Assembly (NCBI GenBank): GCA_035552775.1
Contig: DASZKW010000037.1
Span: 1 to 30,613 of the forward strand
Direction of reading: 5' to 3'
Length of the DNA: 30,613 nucleotides
Source: DASZKW01 sp035552775
GTDB taxonomy: Bacteria; Actinomycetota; Acidimicrobiia; Acidimicrobiales; Palsa-688
Position 1 is the stretch's first letter; each line of letters opens with the position of its first letter. Below are positions 1-7,118 of this stretch, in pieces. Both the position numbers and the translations under genes were made by a program. Below the pieces are notes generated by a model. The model had not been told where the DNA came from. It did no database searches and saw only the letters and a list, made by a program, of their open reading frames with translations.

Positions 1-87
1 CGTTATCATCGCGCAGCGTTGACGTTGGGGGTTTGGATCTGGCACCGGCAGGATCAAAGGCACCCGCTGACCGCTTTACGGAGTCAT

Positions 88-372
88 TTAAATGGGCTCC
101 CAAGTGGTGCTTGGCGGACGGTCTGCCTGCGCAGGGGTCCGGGATCGTCGGTCGATCTCGCCGGCGAGGTTCCTGATCTCAGCTCTGCGAACGTAGTCCT
201 CCAAGTCGGCGGCGCTGATGCCCGGCTTGCGTCCGCGGCGGTCCACCGGCAAGCGATCCCGCCCGAGCACCAGTCGCCGGAAGGTGCTCTTGGCCATACC
301 GAGCTTGCTCGCCGCCTCGGCCACCGTTAACCACCCGCACTCGTGGTCCGGGCCAGTGCTCTGGACCGTCAC
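88..372 (-). CDS. Excisionase-like helix-turn-helix protein
   Basis: Small predicted DNA-binding protein of about 94 residues. The central part (WLTVAEAASKLGMAKSTF, then a GRDRLPVDRRGRKPGI wing and an ADLEDYV helix) is the winged helix-turn-helix pattern of excisionase/MerR-like domains that recognise short DNA sites. The C-terminal tail is polar and has no recognisable domain. I chose the GTG at 372 because its first bases overlap the TGA of the upstream truncated cpaF frame (GTGA). An ATG at 477 in the same frame would add 35 residues lying over the aberrant tail of cpaF and is less likely. No clear ribosome-binding site precedes either start. The target is unknown; it could be a recombination directionality factor left by a mobile element, which would fit the broken cpaF beside it, but that is inference. 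Confidence 0.6.
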   Translation of the reverse strand: MTVQSTGPDHECGWLTVAEAASKLGMAKSTFRRLVLGRDRLPVDRRGRKPGISAADLEDYVRRAEIRNLAGEIDRRSRTPAQADRPPSTTWEPI

Positions 373-1403
373 AGCGGAACCCAGCCACCGCTGGGCGATG
401 CGGTTCTGTCGGCGCGGCCGGAGCAGAAGCTTGGCCCGACTATAGGCCCTCTGACCTGCTGTTTCGTCCGCCGCCATCGTGGGTGAAGTAGACGACGTAA
501 CGCTTCTTTGTCACGGACCTCGCCAACGATGGCGACGTCGGGAGCCATGCGCAGGAAGCCGGCGACCAGGCGGCGGAGGTCGACTTCGGGCCGGTCCACG
601 CGCGACGGGCGCGTCTGCATGTGGGCGACGTTGGGCAAAGGAATGTCAGTCTCGAATACTTCCTCGGCGACAACGACGCGCAGGGTGGGATCCAGCTCGG
701 CGGCCAGACATGACAAGAGCGTGGTCTTGCCGGCTCCGGGCGCCCCGGCGACGAGCATGGAGAGCCCGGAGCGCACGCAGGCCCGGAGGAAGGCGGCGGT
801 GCGGGTGTCGAGCATGTCCCGCCCGACCAGTTCGCCGAGGTCGCGGATGGCGACGCCTGTGAACTTGCGGATGTTGACGAGGACATGACCATCGCGTCCG
901 ATGTCACCGTGGACGATGTGGAGGCGCGCGCCGCTGGACAACTGTGCGTCCTGAAGTCCCTCGGCGGGATCGAGCTTGCGGTGGGATCGGTTGGCGTCGT
1001 CGAGGATCTTGGTCAGTACACGTACCACGTGCTCGTCGTCGTGGAAGACCTCGTCGTGGTAGCCCGACGGACCGGTGTGGCGTTTGGCGAAGATGGCGTG
1101 CGGGGCGTTGATCATGATCTCCCAGACGTCGGGGTCGTCCAGGAGGGGTTGGAGGGGGCCGTACCCGGCAAGGTTGCGCAGGGCCCGCTCGACGGCGGTG
1201 GCGGGGTCGGCCACGTCGATGGGCCGGCGCCCCCGCTGGTACTCGTGGCGCCAGTGGGCGACCTCGTCGTCGAGCAGGGCGCGCAGCTGCGCCAATGAGT
1301 CGGGCGAGCCCATGTCGAGCGCGGTGGCTTTGGCCCGGTCCTGCACGGCGCGCTCGATCTCGGCCAGTGGCGACCACCAACCCGTCGCCTCTGTCGCCGT
1401 CAC
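369..1403 (-). CDS. Truncated TadA/CpaF-family pilus ATPase, probably non-functional
   Basis: CpaF/TadA proteins are hexameric ATPases that drive assembly of Flp/tad pili at the cytoplasmic membrane. The frame (GTG start, 344 codons) carries the N-terminal domain (NLAGYGPLQPLLDDPDVWEI, about residues 77-96), a Walker A loop GAPGAGKTT (220-228) and the Walker B region MAPDVAIVGEVRDKEA (286-301). Immediately after this, at about nt 504, similarity stops: the expected segment with the TxHA histidine box and the C-terminal ~110 residues is missing, replaced by an unrelated arginine-rich tail. No tadB or tadC follows. The gene therefore looks cut by a deletion or insertion and is probably inactive. 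It belongs with the cpaB- and cpaE-like genes at 3460-5447, from which it is separated by the oppositely oriented ligD and a nucS fragment. Confidence 0.75.
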   Translation of the reverse strand: MTATEATGWWSPLAEIERAVQDRAKATALDMGSPDSLAQLRALLDDEVAHWRHEYQRGRRPIDVADPATAVERALRNLAGYGPLQPLLDDPDVWEIMINAPHAIFAKRHTGPSGYHDEVFHDDEHVVRVLTKILDDANRSHRKLDPAEGLQDAQLSSGARLHIVHGDIGRDGHVLVNIRKFTGVAIRDLGELVGRDMLDTRTAAFLRACVRSGLSMLVAGAPGAGKTTLLSCLAAELDPTLRVVVAEEVFETDIPLPNVAHMQTRPSRVDRPEVDLRRLVAGFLRMAPDVAIVGEVRDKEALRRLLHPRWRRTKQQVRGPIVGPSFCSGRADRTASPSGGWVPL

Positions 1404-1607
1404 GTCGGTTCTCTGGGGTCCCTGGCGCCGGCCGCCATGACATGAAAGTAACGGGACGCACCGGAGACGACAAGGGGTGAATCAGAAGATATTTGCCATC
1501 GGCTCCCGGCGCGACATGCTCATCGTCCACGGTGGTCCCAGCGGTCACAGGGGTCCCACCAGCCCCGCCCACCGGGGACCCGGTTCTCGGCCCCTAGGGT
1601 CCCGACG

Positions 1608-1625
1608 CGGTCCTGGGTAGGACCG
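1608..1625. repeat. Short perfect hairpin just before ligD
   Basis: CGGTCCT and AGGACCG form a 7-bp perfect inverted repeat around the loop GGGT, ending 4 bases before the ligD ATG. It overlaps TAGGAC (1618-1623), which sits 6 nt before the ATG and resembles the -10 boxes of leaderless genes in this window. It could be an operator overlapping the promoter, or chance. Confidence 0.4.
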
Positions 1626-1629
1626 TCCC

Positions 1630-3261
1630 ATGAGCGACCGTGGCGCCGGCGACGCCAGCCTCGAGCGCTACCGCCAGATGCGCGATTTCGAGCGCACCGC
1701 TGAGCCCGATGGAAAAGCCCTACCCGAGCGCGATGGCCAAGCCGGGGCCAGCGGCGATGACCCCCAATCCGAGACAGTCGGAGACGGCGCCGGAGGGGCG
1801 GGGCGATTTGTCGTTCAAGAGCACGCCGCTCGCCGCCACCACTACGACGTGCGCTTCGAGGTCGACGGCGTCATGGCGTCGTGGGCCGTACCAAAGGGCC
1901 CCTCCTACGATCCCAAGGTGCGTCGCCTGGCCGTTCATGTCGAGGACCACCCGCTCGACTACCGGACCTTCGAGGGCACCATCCCGAAGGGCGAGTACGG
2001 GGGGGGAGCCGTCATCGTCTGGGACGAGGGCACGTACCGCAACGACAGCGTGGACCGTGGGCGGCCCATCGGAGTGCGCGCCGCCATCGACAAGGGTCAC
2101 CTGTCGGTGTGGCTGCAAGGCCACAAGCTCCGGGGTGGTTGGTCGCTCGTGCGCACCGCGGGGAGGGCCGACGCCGAACGCAACTGGCTGATGATAAAGC
2201 GACGCGACGACGAGGTGGACCCCGGGCGCGACGTGGAGGCGGACTCGCCGGCGTCTGTCTCCACCGGTCGGCGCCTCGAGGAGGTAGCCGCCGACACCGG
2301 CGGCGCGCAGTGGACGCGGGCGGTCGCGACGTGGCGTCCCCCGATGCAGGCCGAATTGGCCACACCATCGGGGGACCGTCTGTTGCCCGGGGGCACCGAG
2401 TGGATCCTGGAGCGCAAACTGGACGGTCTGCGCTGCATGGCCGTGCGCAACGGCGCCGACGTCGCCCTGTGGTCGCGCCGGCACCTGTCCTATACCAAAC
2501 GCTTCGGGGCACTGGCCCGCTCCCTCGGTGAGCTGGCGGCGGACAACTTCGTGATCGACGGCGAGATCGTCGCCTTCGACGACGACGGCCGCACCAGCTT
2601 CTCGCTGCTCCAGCGGCCCCGGCAGGACACCGAGGCGGTGTACGTGGCGTTCGACCTGTTGCACCTGCTCGGCAAGGACATCACCGAGCTCGGCGTGGGC
2701 GAGCGCCGGGCGCTGCTGGCCAAGGTAATCGTGGAGGGCGTCGCCCCCGGATCGGTGGGGCTCGCCGAGTCGGTGGAAGGCGAGCCCGGCGCCGCACTGG
2801 AGGCGGCGTGCTCCAGGGGTTGGGAGGGACTGATCGCCAAGCGGGTCGCTTCGCCCTACCGCAGTGGGCGGTCGCCTGACTGGCGCAAGCTCAAATGCAG
2901 CGCGTCCCAGGAGCTCGTGGTGGGAGGCTGGACCGACCCTCGAGGCGCCCGCCACGGCTTCGGCGCCCTGCTCGTCGGGTATCACGACGGGTCGGGGCTG
3001 CGCTACGCCGGCAAGGTGGGTACCGGATTCGACGACGCCACGCTCGCGCGTTTGCACGCCCAGATGCAGCGGCTGGAACAGCAGAGGTCACCGTTCGTTG
3101 ACCCGGTGCGGGAGGAGGGGGTCCACTGGATCACGCCGGATCTGGTGGCCGCGGTGGCCTTCACGGAGTGGACGACCGACGGTCGCCTCCGCCATCCCCG
3201 CTTCGAAGGGCTGCGCGACGACAAGGTGGCGTCCGAGGTGATCCGCGAGAGTCCCCGCTGA
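1630..3261 (+). CDS. ligD: LigD-type ATP-dependent DNA ligase with 3'-phosphoesterase domain
   Basis: Two-domain DNA repair enzyme of bacterial non-homologous end joining (543 residues). The 3'-phosphoesterase domain spans about residues 58-190, with the catalytic set H65, H71, D73, R75 (HYDVR) and H107 (EDHPLDY). The ATP-dependent ligase domain begins near 237 and carries the nucleotidyl-lysine motif ERKLDGLR (K263), DGEIVAFDDDG, EGLIAKR and the WRKLKC motif. The oligonucleotide-binding domain follows (YAGKVGTGF). The primase-polymerase domain found in the longest LigD proteins is absent, so this is a phosphoesterase-ligase form; the polymerase and Ku are usually separate genes and none is seen here. 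The ATG has no Shine-Dalgarno site. The gene lies between tad genes on the opposite strand, an odd location suggesting rearrangement. Confidence 0.93.
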   Translation: MSDRGAGDASLERYRQMRDFERTAEPDGKALPERDGQAGASGDDPQSETVGDGAGGAGRFVVQEHAARRHHYDVRFEVDGVMASWAVPKGPSYDPKVRRLAVHVEDHPLDYRTFEGTIPKGEYGGGAVIVWDEGTYRNDSVDRGRPIGVRAAIDKGHLSVWLQGHKLRGGWSLVRTAGRADAERNWLMIKRRDDEVDPGRDVEADSPASVSTGRRLEEVAADTGGAQWTRAVATWRPPMQAELATPSGDRLLPGGTEWILERKLDGLRCMAVRNGADVALWSRRHLSYTKRFGALARSLGELAADNFVIDGEIVAFDDDGRTSFSLLQRPRQDTEAVYVAFDLLHLLGKDITELGVGERRALLAKVIVEGVAPGSVGLAESVEGEPGAALEAACSRGWEGLIAKRVASPYRSGRSPDWRKLKCSASQELVVGGWTDPRGARHGFGALLVGYHDGSGLRYAGKVGTGFDDATLARLHAQMQRLEQQRSPFVDPVREEGVHWITPDLVAAVAFTEWTTDGRLRHPRFEGLRDDKVASEVIRESPR

Positions 3262-3322
3262 CGCGGGCCCGACCGCTGAGCGAGCCCACACCGCGCCCGG
3301 CGCCGGGTCACAATGGTGCGCC

Positions 3323-3459
3323 GTGCGCCTCGTCATCGCCACCTGCACAGTCGACTACCAGGGCAGCCTCGCCGCCCACCTGCCGCAGGCGAAGCGCCCC
3401 CTGGTGGTCAAGGCGGACGGGTCCTCGGCGTGCATGCGGACGGGCTCGCGGGGCCGGCG
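3323..3459 (+). pseudogene. nucS: 5' remnant of nucS (mismatch-specific endonuclease)
   Basis: From the GTG at 3323 the translation MRLVIATCTVDYQGSLAAHL continues to LVVKADGS (to about 3424), the characteristic N-terminus of NucS/EndoMS, the endonuclease used by Actinobacteria for non-canonical mismatch repair. After ADGS the reading frame must shift by one base to pick up GVHADGLAG, matching the VSVHAD segment that normally follows; beyond that no similarity is visible. The nuclease domain is missing and the sequence runs directly into the 3' end of the opposite-strand cpaE-like gene at 3460. It is a fragment of about 45 codons carrying both a frameshift and a truncation. A palindrome CCCGGCGCCGGG (3296-3307) and CACAAT (a weak -10) precede the start. 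A complete copy may exist elsewhere. Confidence 0.7.
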
Positions 3460-4761
3460 TCAGGGGGCCGCGGCATCCTCGTCGACGTCGCTCCATTGGC
3501 CGAGTGCGCCACGCTGGATGCGCACGGGTCGCACGCCCGGCGCGACGGCGGCGCCTTGTCGGTCGAGGACCGCCGTCAACGCTCCCCTCAGGGGATCGAC
3601 AAGGGCGGAGGGCAGCGCCACGCCGTCACGGATGGCGTCGTCCACCTTGCGTTCCGGCAGAAGTACCGGGCTCGACAACGCAGGCCGGTCCCCGAGCACT
3701 GCAGCCAATGCGGCGCCCTGCTCGGCCCGGCTCCGGGGGTTGCGGGGCGCCCGGTTGATGACCGGTAGCAGGCGTCCTGGCACCACACCGGCATCGAGCA
3801 GCGCCCGTAGGAGCTGGGCCAGGGTGCTGACACCCTTGGTGCCGGGCGCGCCCACCACGACCACAACGTCCGCGCCGGCGACGGCGGCCCGAGCCAGGTG
3901 GTTGCGTTCTTCCACCTCGACGGACCCGCAGTCCGCTTCACCCTCCACGTCCCCGGTGACGTCGGCGACCACAACCTGGAAGGTGCCCCGAAGGCCGTCG
4001 AGGGCGGCATCGATGGCGCGTGGGCGCAGAGCCGACCATGCGCTCGGTCGGCGCAGGCCGAGCAAGAGCCGGTAGCCCCGGGCGGGCACGTCGAAGGTCG
4101 TCGATTCGACCGCAGCAGGTTCGGGGCGCGACAGGCGGTGGGCCTCCACCAGCTCCTGTAGCCCGGGACCGACCTCGCCGGCGTCGTGGAGCATGGCCTG
4201 GTCAGCGCGCAGGGCCAGGTCGGCGAGCAGCACCCGCCGCCCGTAACGGGGGTCGGTGGCGAAGGCCTGGGCGGCGCCGATGGCTGCAGTAGACGCTCCC
4301 GTGCCTCCTGGTCCGGTGACGGCGATGAGGCGTCCCCGCCATTGCGCTACCGGCGCGTCGCCTGCCATCGCCGGGAGCCGGTCCCCCCGTCCGATCATGC
4401 GGGTGTGGGTCTCGAGGGCGGCGAGCAGCTCGCCTCGGGAGAACGCCACCGGAAGCACGGTGGCGACACCGATGTCGTCGGCGGACCACCGTCGTCCCCT
4501 GCCGTCGGCGACGGCCAGCACCGGCGTGTAGCGGGCGGCAGCCGCCGCCACCAGGTCCCTATCGAAGGCCGGGAGGCTGACGTCGACCAGCAGGGCCGAG
4601 TGAGCCCGGCCCGACGCCAGCCTTACCCGTACCTCCTCGGGGGTCACGCACTTGACGAACTCGGCAGCAATGCTCGCCGACGTAGCCCACTGGGCCACGT
4701 CACGGAACCACTGCGACCGGGCGTGGGCCAAGCCGAGCAGGACGTAGCGCTCTCCCGCCAT
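3460..4761 (-). CDS. CpaE-like pilus assembly protein with degenerate P-loop
   Basis: 433-residue protein of the MinD/ParA-like CpaE group associated with tad/Flp pilus loci. Residues 1-125 form a receiver-like domain (ALLVDVSLPAFDRDLV), and residues 144-400 a MinD-like fold with VLLADLAL, VVVADVTGD and ADVVVVVGAPGTKGVSTLAQLL. The P-loop is TGPGGTGASTAA (149-160): compared with the deviant Walker A KGGxGKT, both the signature lysine and the catalytic lysine are replaced (P151, A156), so ATP hydrolysis is doubtful. The ATG overlaps the TGA of the upstream cpaB-like gene by one base (TGATG), implying translational coupling. In intact loci cpaF follows cpaE directly; here a nucS fragment and ligD intervene on the other strand. 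Confidence 0.75.
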   Translation of the reverse strand: MAGERYVLLGLAHARSQWFRDVAQWATSASIAAEFVKCVTPEEVRVRLASGRAHSALLVDVSLPAFDRDLVAAAAARYTPVLAVADGRGRRWSADDIGVATVLPVAFSRGELLAALETHTRMIGRGDRLPAMAGDAPVAQWRGRLIAVTGPGGTGASTAAIGAAQAFATDPRYGRRVLLADLALRADQAMLHDAGEVGPGLQELVEAHRLSRPEPAAVESTTFDVPARGYRLLLGLRRPSAWSALRPRAIDAALDGLRGTFQVVVADVTGDVEGEADCGSVEVEERNHLARAAVAGADVVVVVGAPGTKGVSTLAQLLRALLDAGVVPGRLLPVINRAPRNPRSRAEQGAALAAVLGDRPALSSPVLLPERKVDDAIRDGVALPSALVDPLRGALTAVLDRQGAAVAPGVRPVRIQRGALGQWSDVDEDAAAP

Positions 4762-5447
4762 CAGCCTCCCCCGAGGCCGCTGCCATCGGACGGCTCCCCT
4801 ACCACCACGCTCAATGTGCCGGTCCGCGCCGAGTGGACAATGGCTGTCACCTCGTCCAAGGAGGCCACGCCGAGGGTGACCACGTCACCTGAGCTCGCAC
4901 CGGCCAAGACACCCGACGCCGCGGTGACGCCGATCACCCGGGCACCGCGCGCCACCACGCTCGTCGGCGACGACGGGCTCGACCCGTCGGTCACCAGCAC
5001 ATCGACAAGCTCGCCGGTGGCGAGCACCGAGGCCTCGCTCGGGTCGACGGTCACCGCCACGGGCCGCAGGGCCGGCTGGGCGCCCGTGGGGACCAGGCCA
5101 GCCGAGGTGACGAGGTCGCCGGGGGCAAGGGGAGCGGCGAGGGTGCGGCCGACCAAGGCGGTCGGATCTCGGAACGCTCCGGCGCCGGTCTGGGTGGCCA
5201 GGCGCATCGAGGAGGTGGTCAGGTCACCGGCGGCCAGGATGGTTCCGGCCGCCAGAGGGCGGCCAGCGACGACCCACGGGCGCCCCGGTGAACCCGTGGT
5301 GCCCAGCCACGCGGCAAAGACCAGCACGGCGGCCGCGGTCACCAGAAATGAGCCCGCCACCGCCCGCCCGCTCGGTCGAGACGGGCGCCGGCGCACGGCG
5401 CGCCCGGTGGGCGCAGCACCCGTCGAGCGCTCAGCCACCGCCGTCAC
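4761..5447 (-). CDS. CpaB/RcpC-like SAF-domain pilus protein
   Basis: 228-residue protein with an arginine-rich cytoplasmic N-terminus, one membrane segment (SFLVTAAAVLVFAAWLG, about 33-49) and an extracytoplasmic SAF domain (VVAGRPLAAGTILAAGDLT ... LVGRTLAAPLAPGDLVT). A second beta-rich domain follows, with VAVTVDPSEA and LATGELVDVLVT. This is the layout of CpaB/RcpC proteins, periplasmic or cell-wall components of Flp pilus assembly. It is the first gene of the minus-strand cpaB-cpaE pair and shares one base with the next start. The GTG at 5447 was taken because it precedes the basic N-terminus and membrane anchor. The assignment to the SAF/CpaB family is firm; the role in a functional pilus is doubtful because the cluster is broken. 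Confidence 0.75.
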   Translation of the reverse strand: MTAVAERSTGAAPTGRAVRRRPSRPSGRAVAGSFLVTAAAVLVFAAWLGTTGSPGRPWVVAGRPLAAGTILAAGDLTTSSMRLATQTGAGAFRDPTALVGRTLAAPLAPGDLVTSAGLVPTGAQPALRPVAVTVDPSEASVLATGELVDVLVTDGSSPSSPTSVVARGARVIGVTAASGVLAGASSGDVVTLGVASLDEVTAIVHSARTGTLSVVVGEPSDGSGLGGG

Positions 5448-5555
5448 CGGCGCGGTCTTTCACCGACCAACCGGAACGTCACATCCCACGACGCTGGTAC
5501 TACCGCCACATCCATGAAATCTATCGAGAGGCAACGCGTTCGTCCAGCCCTCGGC

Positions 5556-5561
5556 TACCAT
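5556..5561 (+). promoter_or_regulatory. -10 box (TACCAT) of a leaderless transcript
   Basis: TACCAT lies 7 nt upstream of the ATG at 5569, the distance expected when transcription starts at or next to the start codon. There is no Shine-Dalgarno sequence, and no convincing -35. Confidence 0.55.
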
Positions 5562-5568
5562 ATTGGCC

Positions 5569-5817
5569 ATGAGTGAGCCGATCCGCTGGATGGGAACCCG
5601 CGAGGCCTGCGAGCGCCTCGGTGTCACGCTGAGGACGCTGTACCGCTTCATCGACGAAGGCCGGCTGGCGGCGTACAAGATGGGTCGGGTCATCCGCCTC
5701 CAAGAGAGTGATATCGAAGGCTTCATCGAGCGCATGAAGATCTCGCCGGGGACCCTGGAGCACCTCTATCCCGAGCCCAAGTCCCACGAAGCACGCCAGG
5801 AGTCGTCGACAGGCTGA
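5569..5817 (+). CDS. Excisionase-family helix-turn-helix DNA-binding protein
   Basis: Small protein of 82 residues that is almost entirely a MerR/excisionase-type winged helix-turn-helix: WMGTREACERLGVTLRTLYRFI, then a wing DEGRLAAYKMGRVIRLQESDIEGFIE. A conserved-looking tail ISPGTLEHLYPEP follows. Proteins of this shape are widespread single-copy regulators in Actinobacteria, usually of unknown target; it is not obviously tied to a phage. A TTG two codons upstream (5563) is in frame, but the ATG at 5569 is preferred because of its spacing from the TACCAT -10 box. The gene is alone: divergent from the cpaB-like gene and convergent with the hypothetical gene ending at 6009. Confidence 0.8.
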   Translation: MSEPIRWMGTREACERLGVTLRTLYRFIDEGRLAAYKMGRVIRLQESDIEGFIERMKISPGTLEHLYPEPKSHEARQESSTG

Positions 5818-5864
5818 GGCCGCCGGCCGCAAAGGGGTCCTCTCCGGCGGCCGACTCGCCCGCT

Positions 5865-5946
5865 TGTGCAGTTGTATGGGCAATAACCCCGATTTCTGCA
5901 CACCCGGGAGCAGTGCCCCTTCCGGAGGTTCGCTCCAAGGGCACTG
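5865..5946. terminator. Hairpins between convergent genes, possible bidirectional terminator
   Basis: CAGTGCCC (5911-5918) pairs with GGGCACTG (5939-5946), with inner TT/AA and GGAG/CTCC pairs around a GTTCG loop, making a strong imperfect stem. A weaker hairpin TGTGCAG (5865-5871)/CTGCACA (5896-5902) lies just before it. Both stand between the stop at 5817 and the stop at 6009 of the opposing gene. No T-tract is present, so termination is inferred from position and stability. Confidence 0.45.
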
Positions 5947-6008
5947 GATCGCCGGGGTCGGAAGCCTACGCCGGACCGCAGGACGGCCACGATCCACGAC
6001 CTACGGAC

Positions 6009-6644
6009 CTACACCGGCTTGCAAGCGTCGATGGCCCAGATCGCCGCCCACGCGTGACCGCGGAGCGGTAGAGGTAGGCGCAGCGTCACCACGTCGGCCC
6101 CCACACCCACCAGGTCGCCGGCCAGGACGTCGCCGCCATCGAGCAGGAGGCGCACCGGCAGCGTCTCGGCGGCCAGGGCCGCCAGGGCGTCGGCGAATCG
6201 CAGCTGCAACGCCGGGTCTCGGTCGCCACCGGCCGCCACCGGCCGCCCCCCGAGCCCGCCCGCCGGCACCACGGTCCCCACCCGTCCCCCGAGCCCACCG
6301 GCCGGCAACCCGGCTCCCTCCCTTCCCTCGAGCCCGCCGGCCGGCAACACAGCCCCCAGCCGCCAGAGTGAGACCAGGCTCGACGACCCGCGGTCGTCTT
6401 CGAGCACGCAGAGGTCGGGCCCCACACCAACCAGGCGCCCCGCCAGGCGGCGCCCACCGAGCACGAGGGTCACCTCGGCGCCTTGCTCGGCCAAGTCGAC
6501 CAGGGTCCCCGACAGGGTCGCCGCCTCCGCCTCCTGCTGGCGAAGCCAGCGCTCACGACTCCGGGCGCTCACCGCCTCGCCCCACCGTTGGTCTGCCGAC
6601 CAGCGGGCAAAGGCGGCGAGCATGGCGTCGGCCTCCCCGGTCAC
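6009..6644 (-). CDS. Hypothetical protein with two Sm-like beta segments
   Basis: I do not recognise a named family. The protein (about 211 residues from the GTG at 6644; ATG at 6623 is an alternative) starts with an alpha-helical, charged region (MLAAFARWSADQRW...RERWLRQQEAEAATL). It then has two similar beta-rich segments, EVTLVLGGRRLAGRLVGVGPDLCVLEDD and VRLLLDGGDVLAGDLVGVGADVVTLRL, each resembling an Sm/LSm-type strand-turn-strand. They are joined by a linker of PAGGLxGR repeats. The frame is open as far as 6794, but that would overlap the divergent HIT gene at 6700, so an internal start is preferred. Nothing in the context assigns a function; RNA binding would be a guess from the Sm-like look. 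Confidence 0.6.
   Translation of the reverse strand: MTGEADAMLAAFARWSADQRWGEAVSARSRERWLRQQEAEAATLSGTLVDLAEQGAEVTLVLGGRRLAGRLVGVGPDLCVLEDDRGSSSLVSLWRLGAVLPAGGLEGREGAGLPAGGLGGRVGTVVPAGGLGGRPVAAGGDRDPALQLRFADALAALAAETLPVRLLLDGGDVLAGDLVGVGADVVTLRLPLPLRGHAWAAIWAIDACKPV
6261..6352. repeat. 39-bp in-frame tandem repeats in the Sm-like gene
   Basis: Units at 6261-6299 and 6300-6338, with a partial third from 6339, are near-identical 39-bp repeats. On the minus strand they encode LPAGGLEGREGAG, LPAGGLGGRVGTV and a third PAGGLGGR copy. They form a flexible linker between the two beta segments and are a likely site of length variation. Confidence 0.75.
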
Positions 6645-6686
6645 CGCGCCACGCTGCCACAGCTTCGGGCGCCGGGGGGCTCGGAG

Positions 6687-6692
6687 TATCGT
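6687..6692 (+). promoter_or_regulatory. -10 box (TATCGT) before the HIT gene
   Basis: TATCGT ends 7 nt before the ATG at 6700. It is the same arrangement as at several other genes here and decides the start in favour of 6700 over upstream in-frame codons. Confidence 0.45.
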
Positions 6693-6699
6693 CGCGGAG

Positions 6700-7065
6700 A
6701 TGGGCGAGCCGTCGAACCAGGACCCCGATTGCCTGTTTTGCAAGATCCTCGCCGGCGACGTGCCCTCGGACCAGGTGCTGACCACGGAGAGCACCTACGC
6801 CTTCCGCGACGTCAACCCCGCCGCGCCCGTCCACGTGCTCGTCGTGCCGAGGGACCACATCGCCAACGCCGCCGAGGTGACGGCTGCCGACGCCGGCGTG
6901 GTGAGCGAAATGATCCTCACCGCGCAGCGGGTGGCGGAGGCCGAGGGGGTGGCCGACTCGGGCTACCGCCTGGTGTTCAACGTGGGGGAGGACGCTCTCA
7001 ACTCCGTTGCCCACCTCCACCTGCACGTCCTCGGGGGCCGGCGCATGGACTGGCCGCCGGGTTGA
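6700..7065 (+). CDS. HIT-family (histidine triad) nucleotide hydrolase
   Basis: Soluble 121-residue protein of the HINT branch of the histidine-triad superfamily, enzymes that hydrolyse nucleoside phosphoramidates and related nucleotides. It has the N-terminal CLFC pair (C11, C14) that binds zinc in many bacterial members, the FRDVNPAAPVHVLVVPRDHI strand region, and the catalytic triad H105-L-H107-L-H109 (HLHLHVLGGRRM). The length is normal for the family. It is transcribed just upstream of phoH (54 nt gap), a neighbourhood (HIT, phoH, ybeY, era) common in Gram-positive genomes. Confidence 0.92.
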   Translation: MGEPSNQDPDCLFCKILAGDVPSDQVLTTESTYAFRDVNPAAPVHVLVVPRDHIANAAEVTAADAGVVSEMILTAQRVAEAEGVADSGYRLVFNVGEDALNSVAHLHLHVLGGRRMDWPPG

Positions 7066-7118
7066 GCGCTCCCGCGACCTCCCTCGCGCCACGCCTGTAG
7101 CCTGACAACAGATCATCC

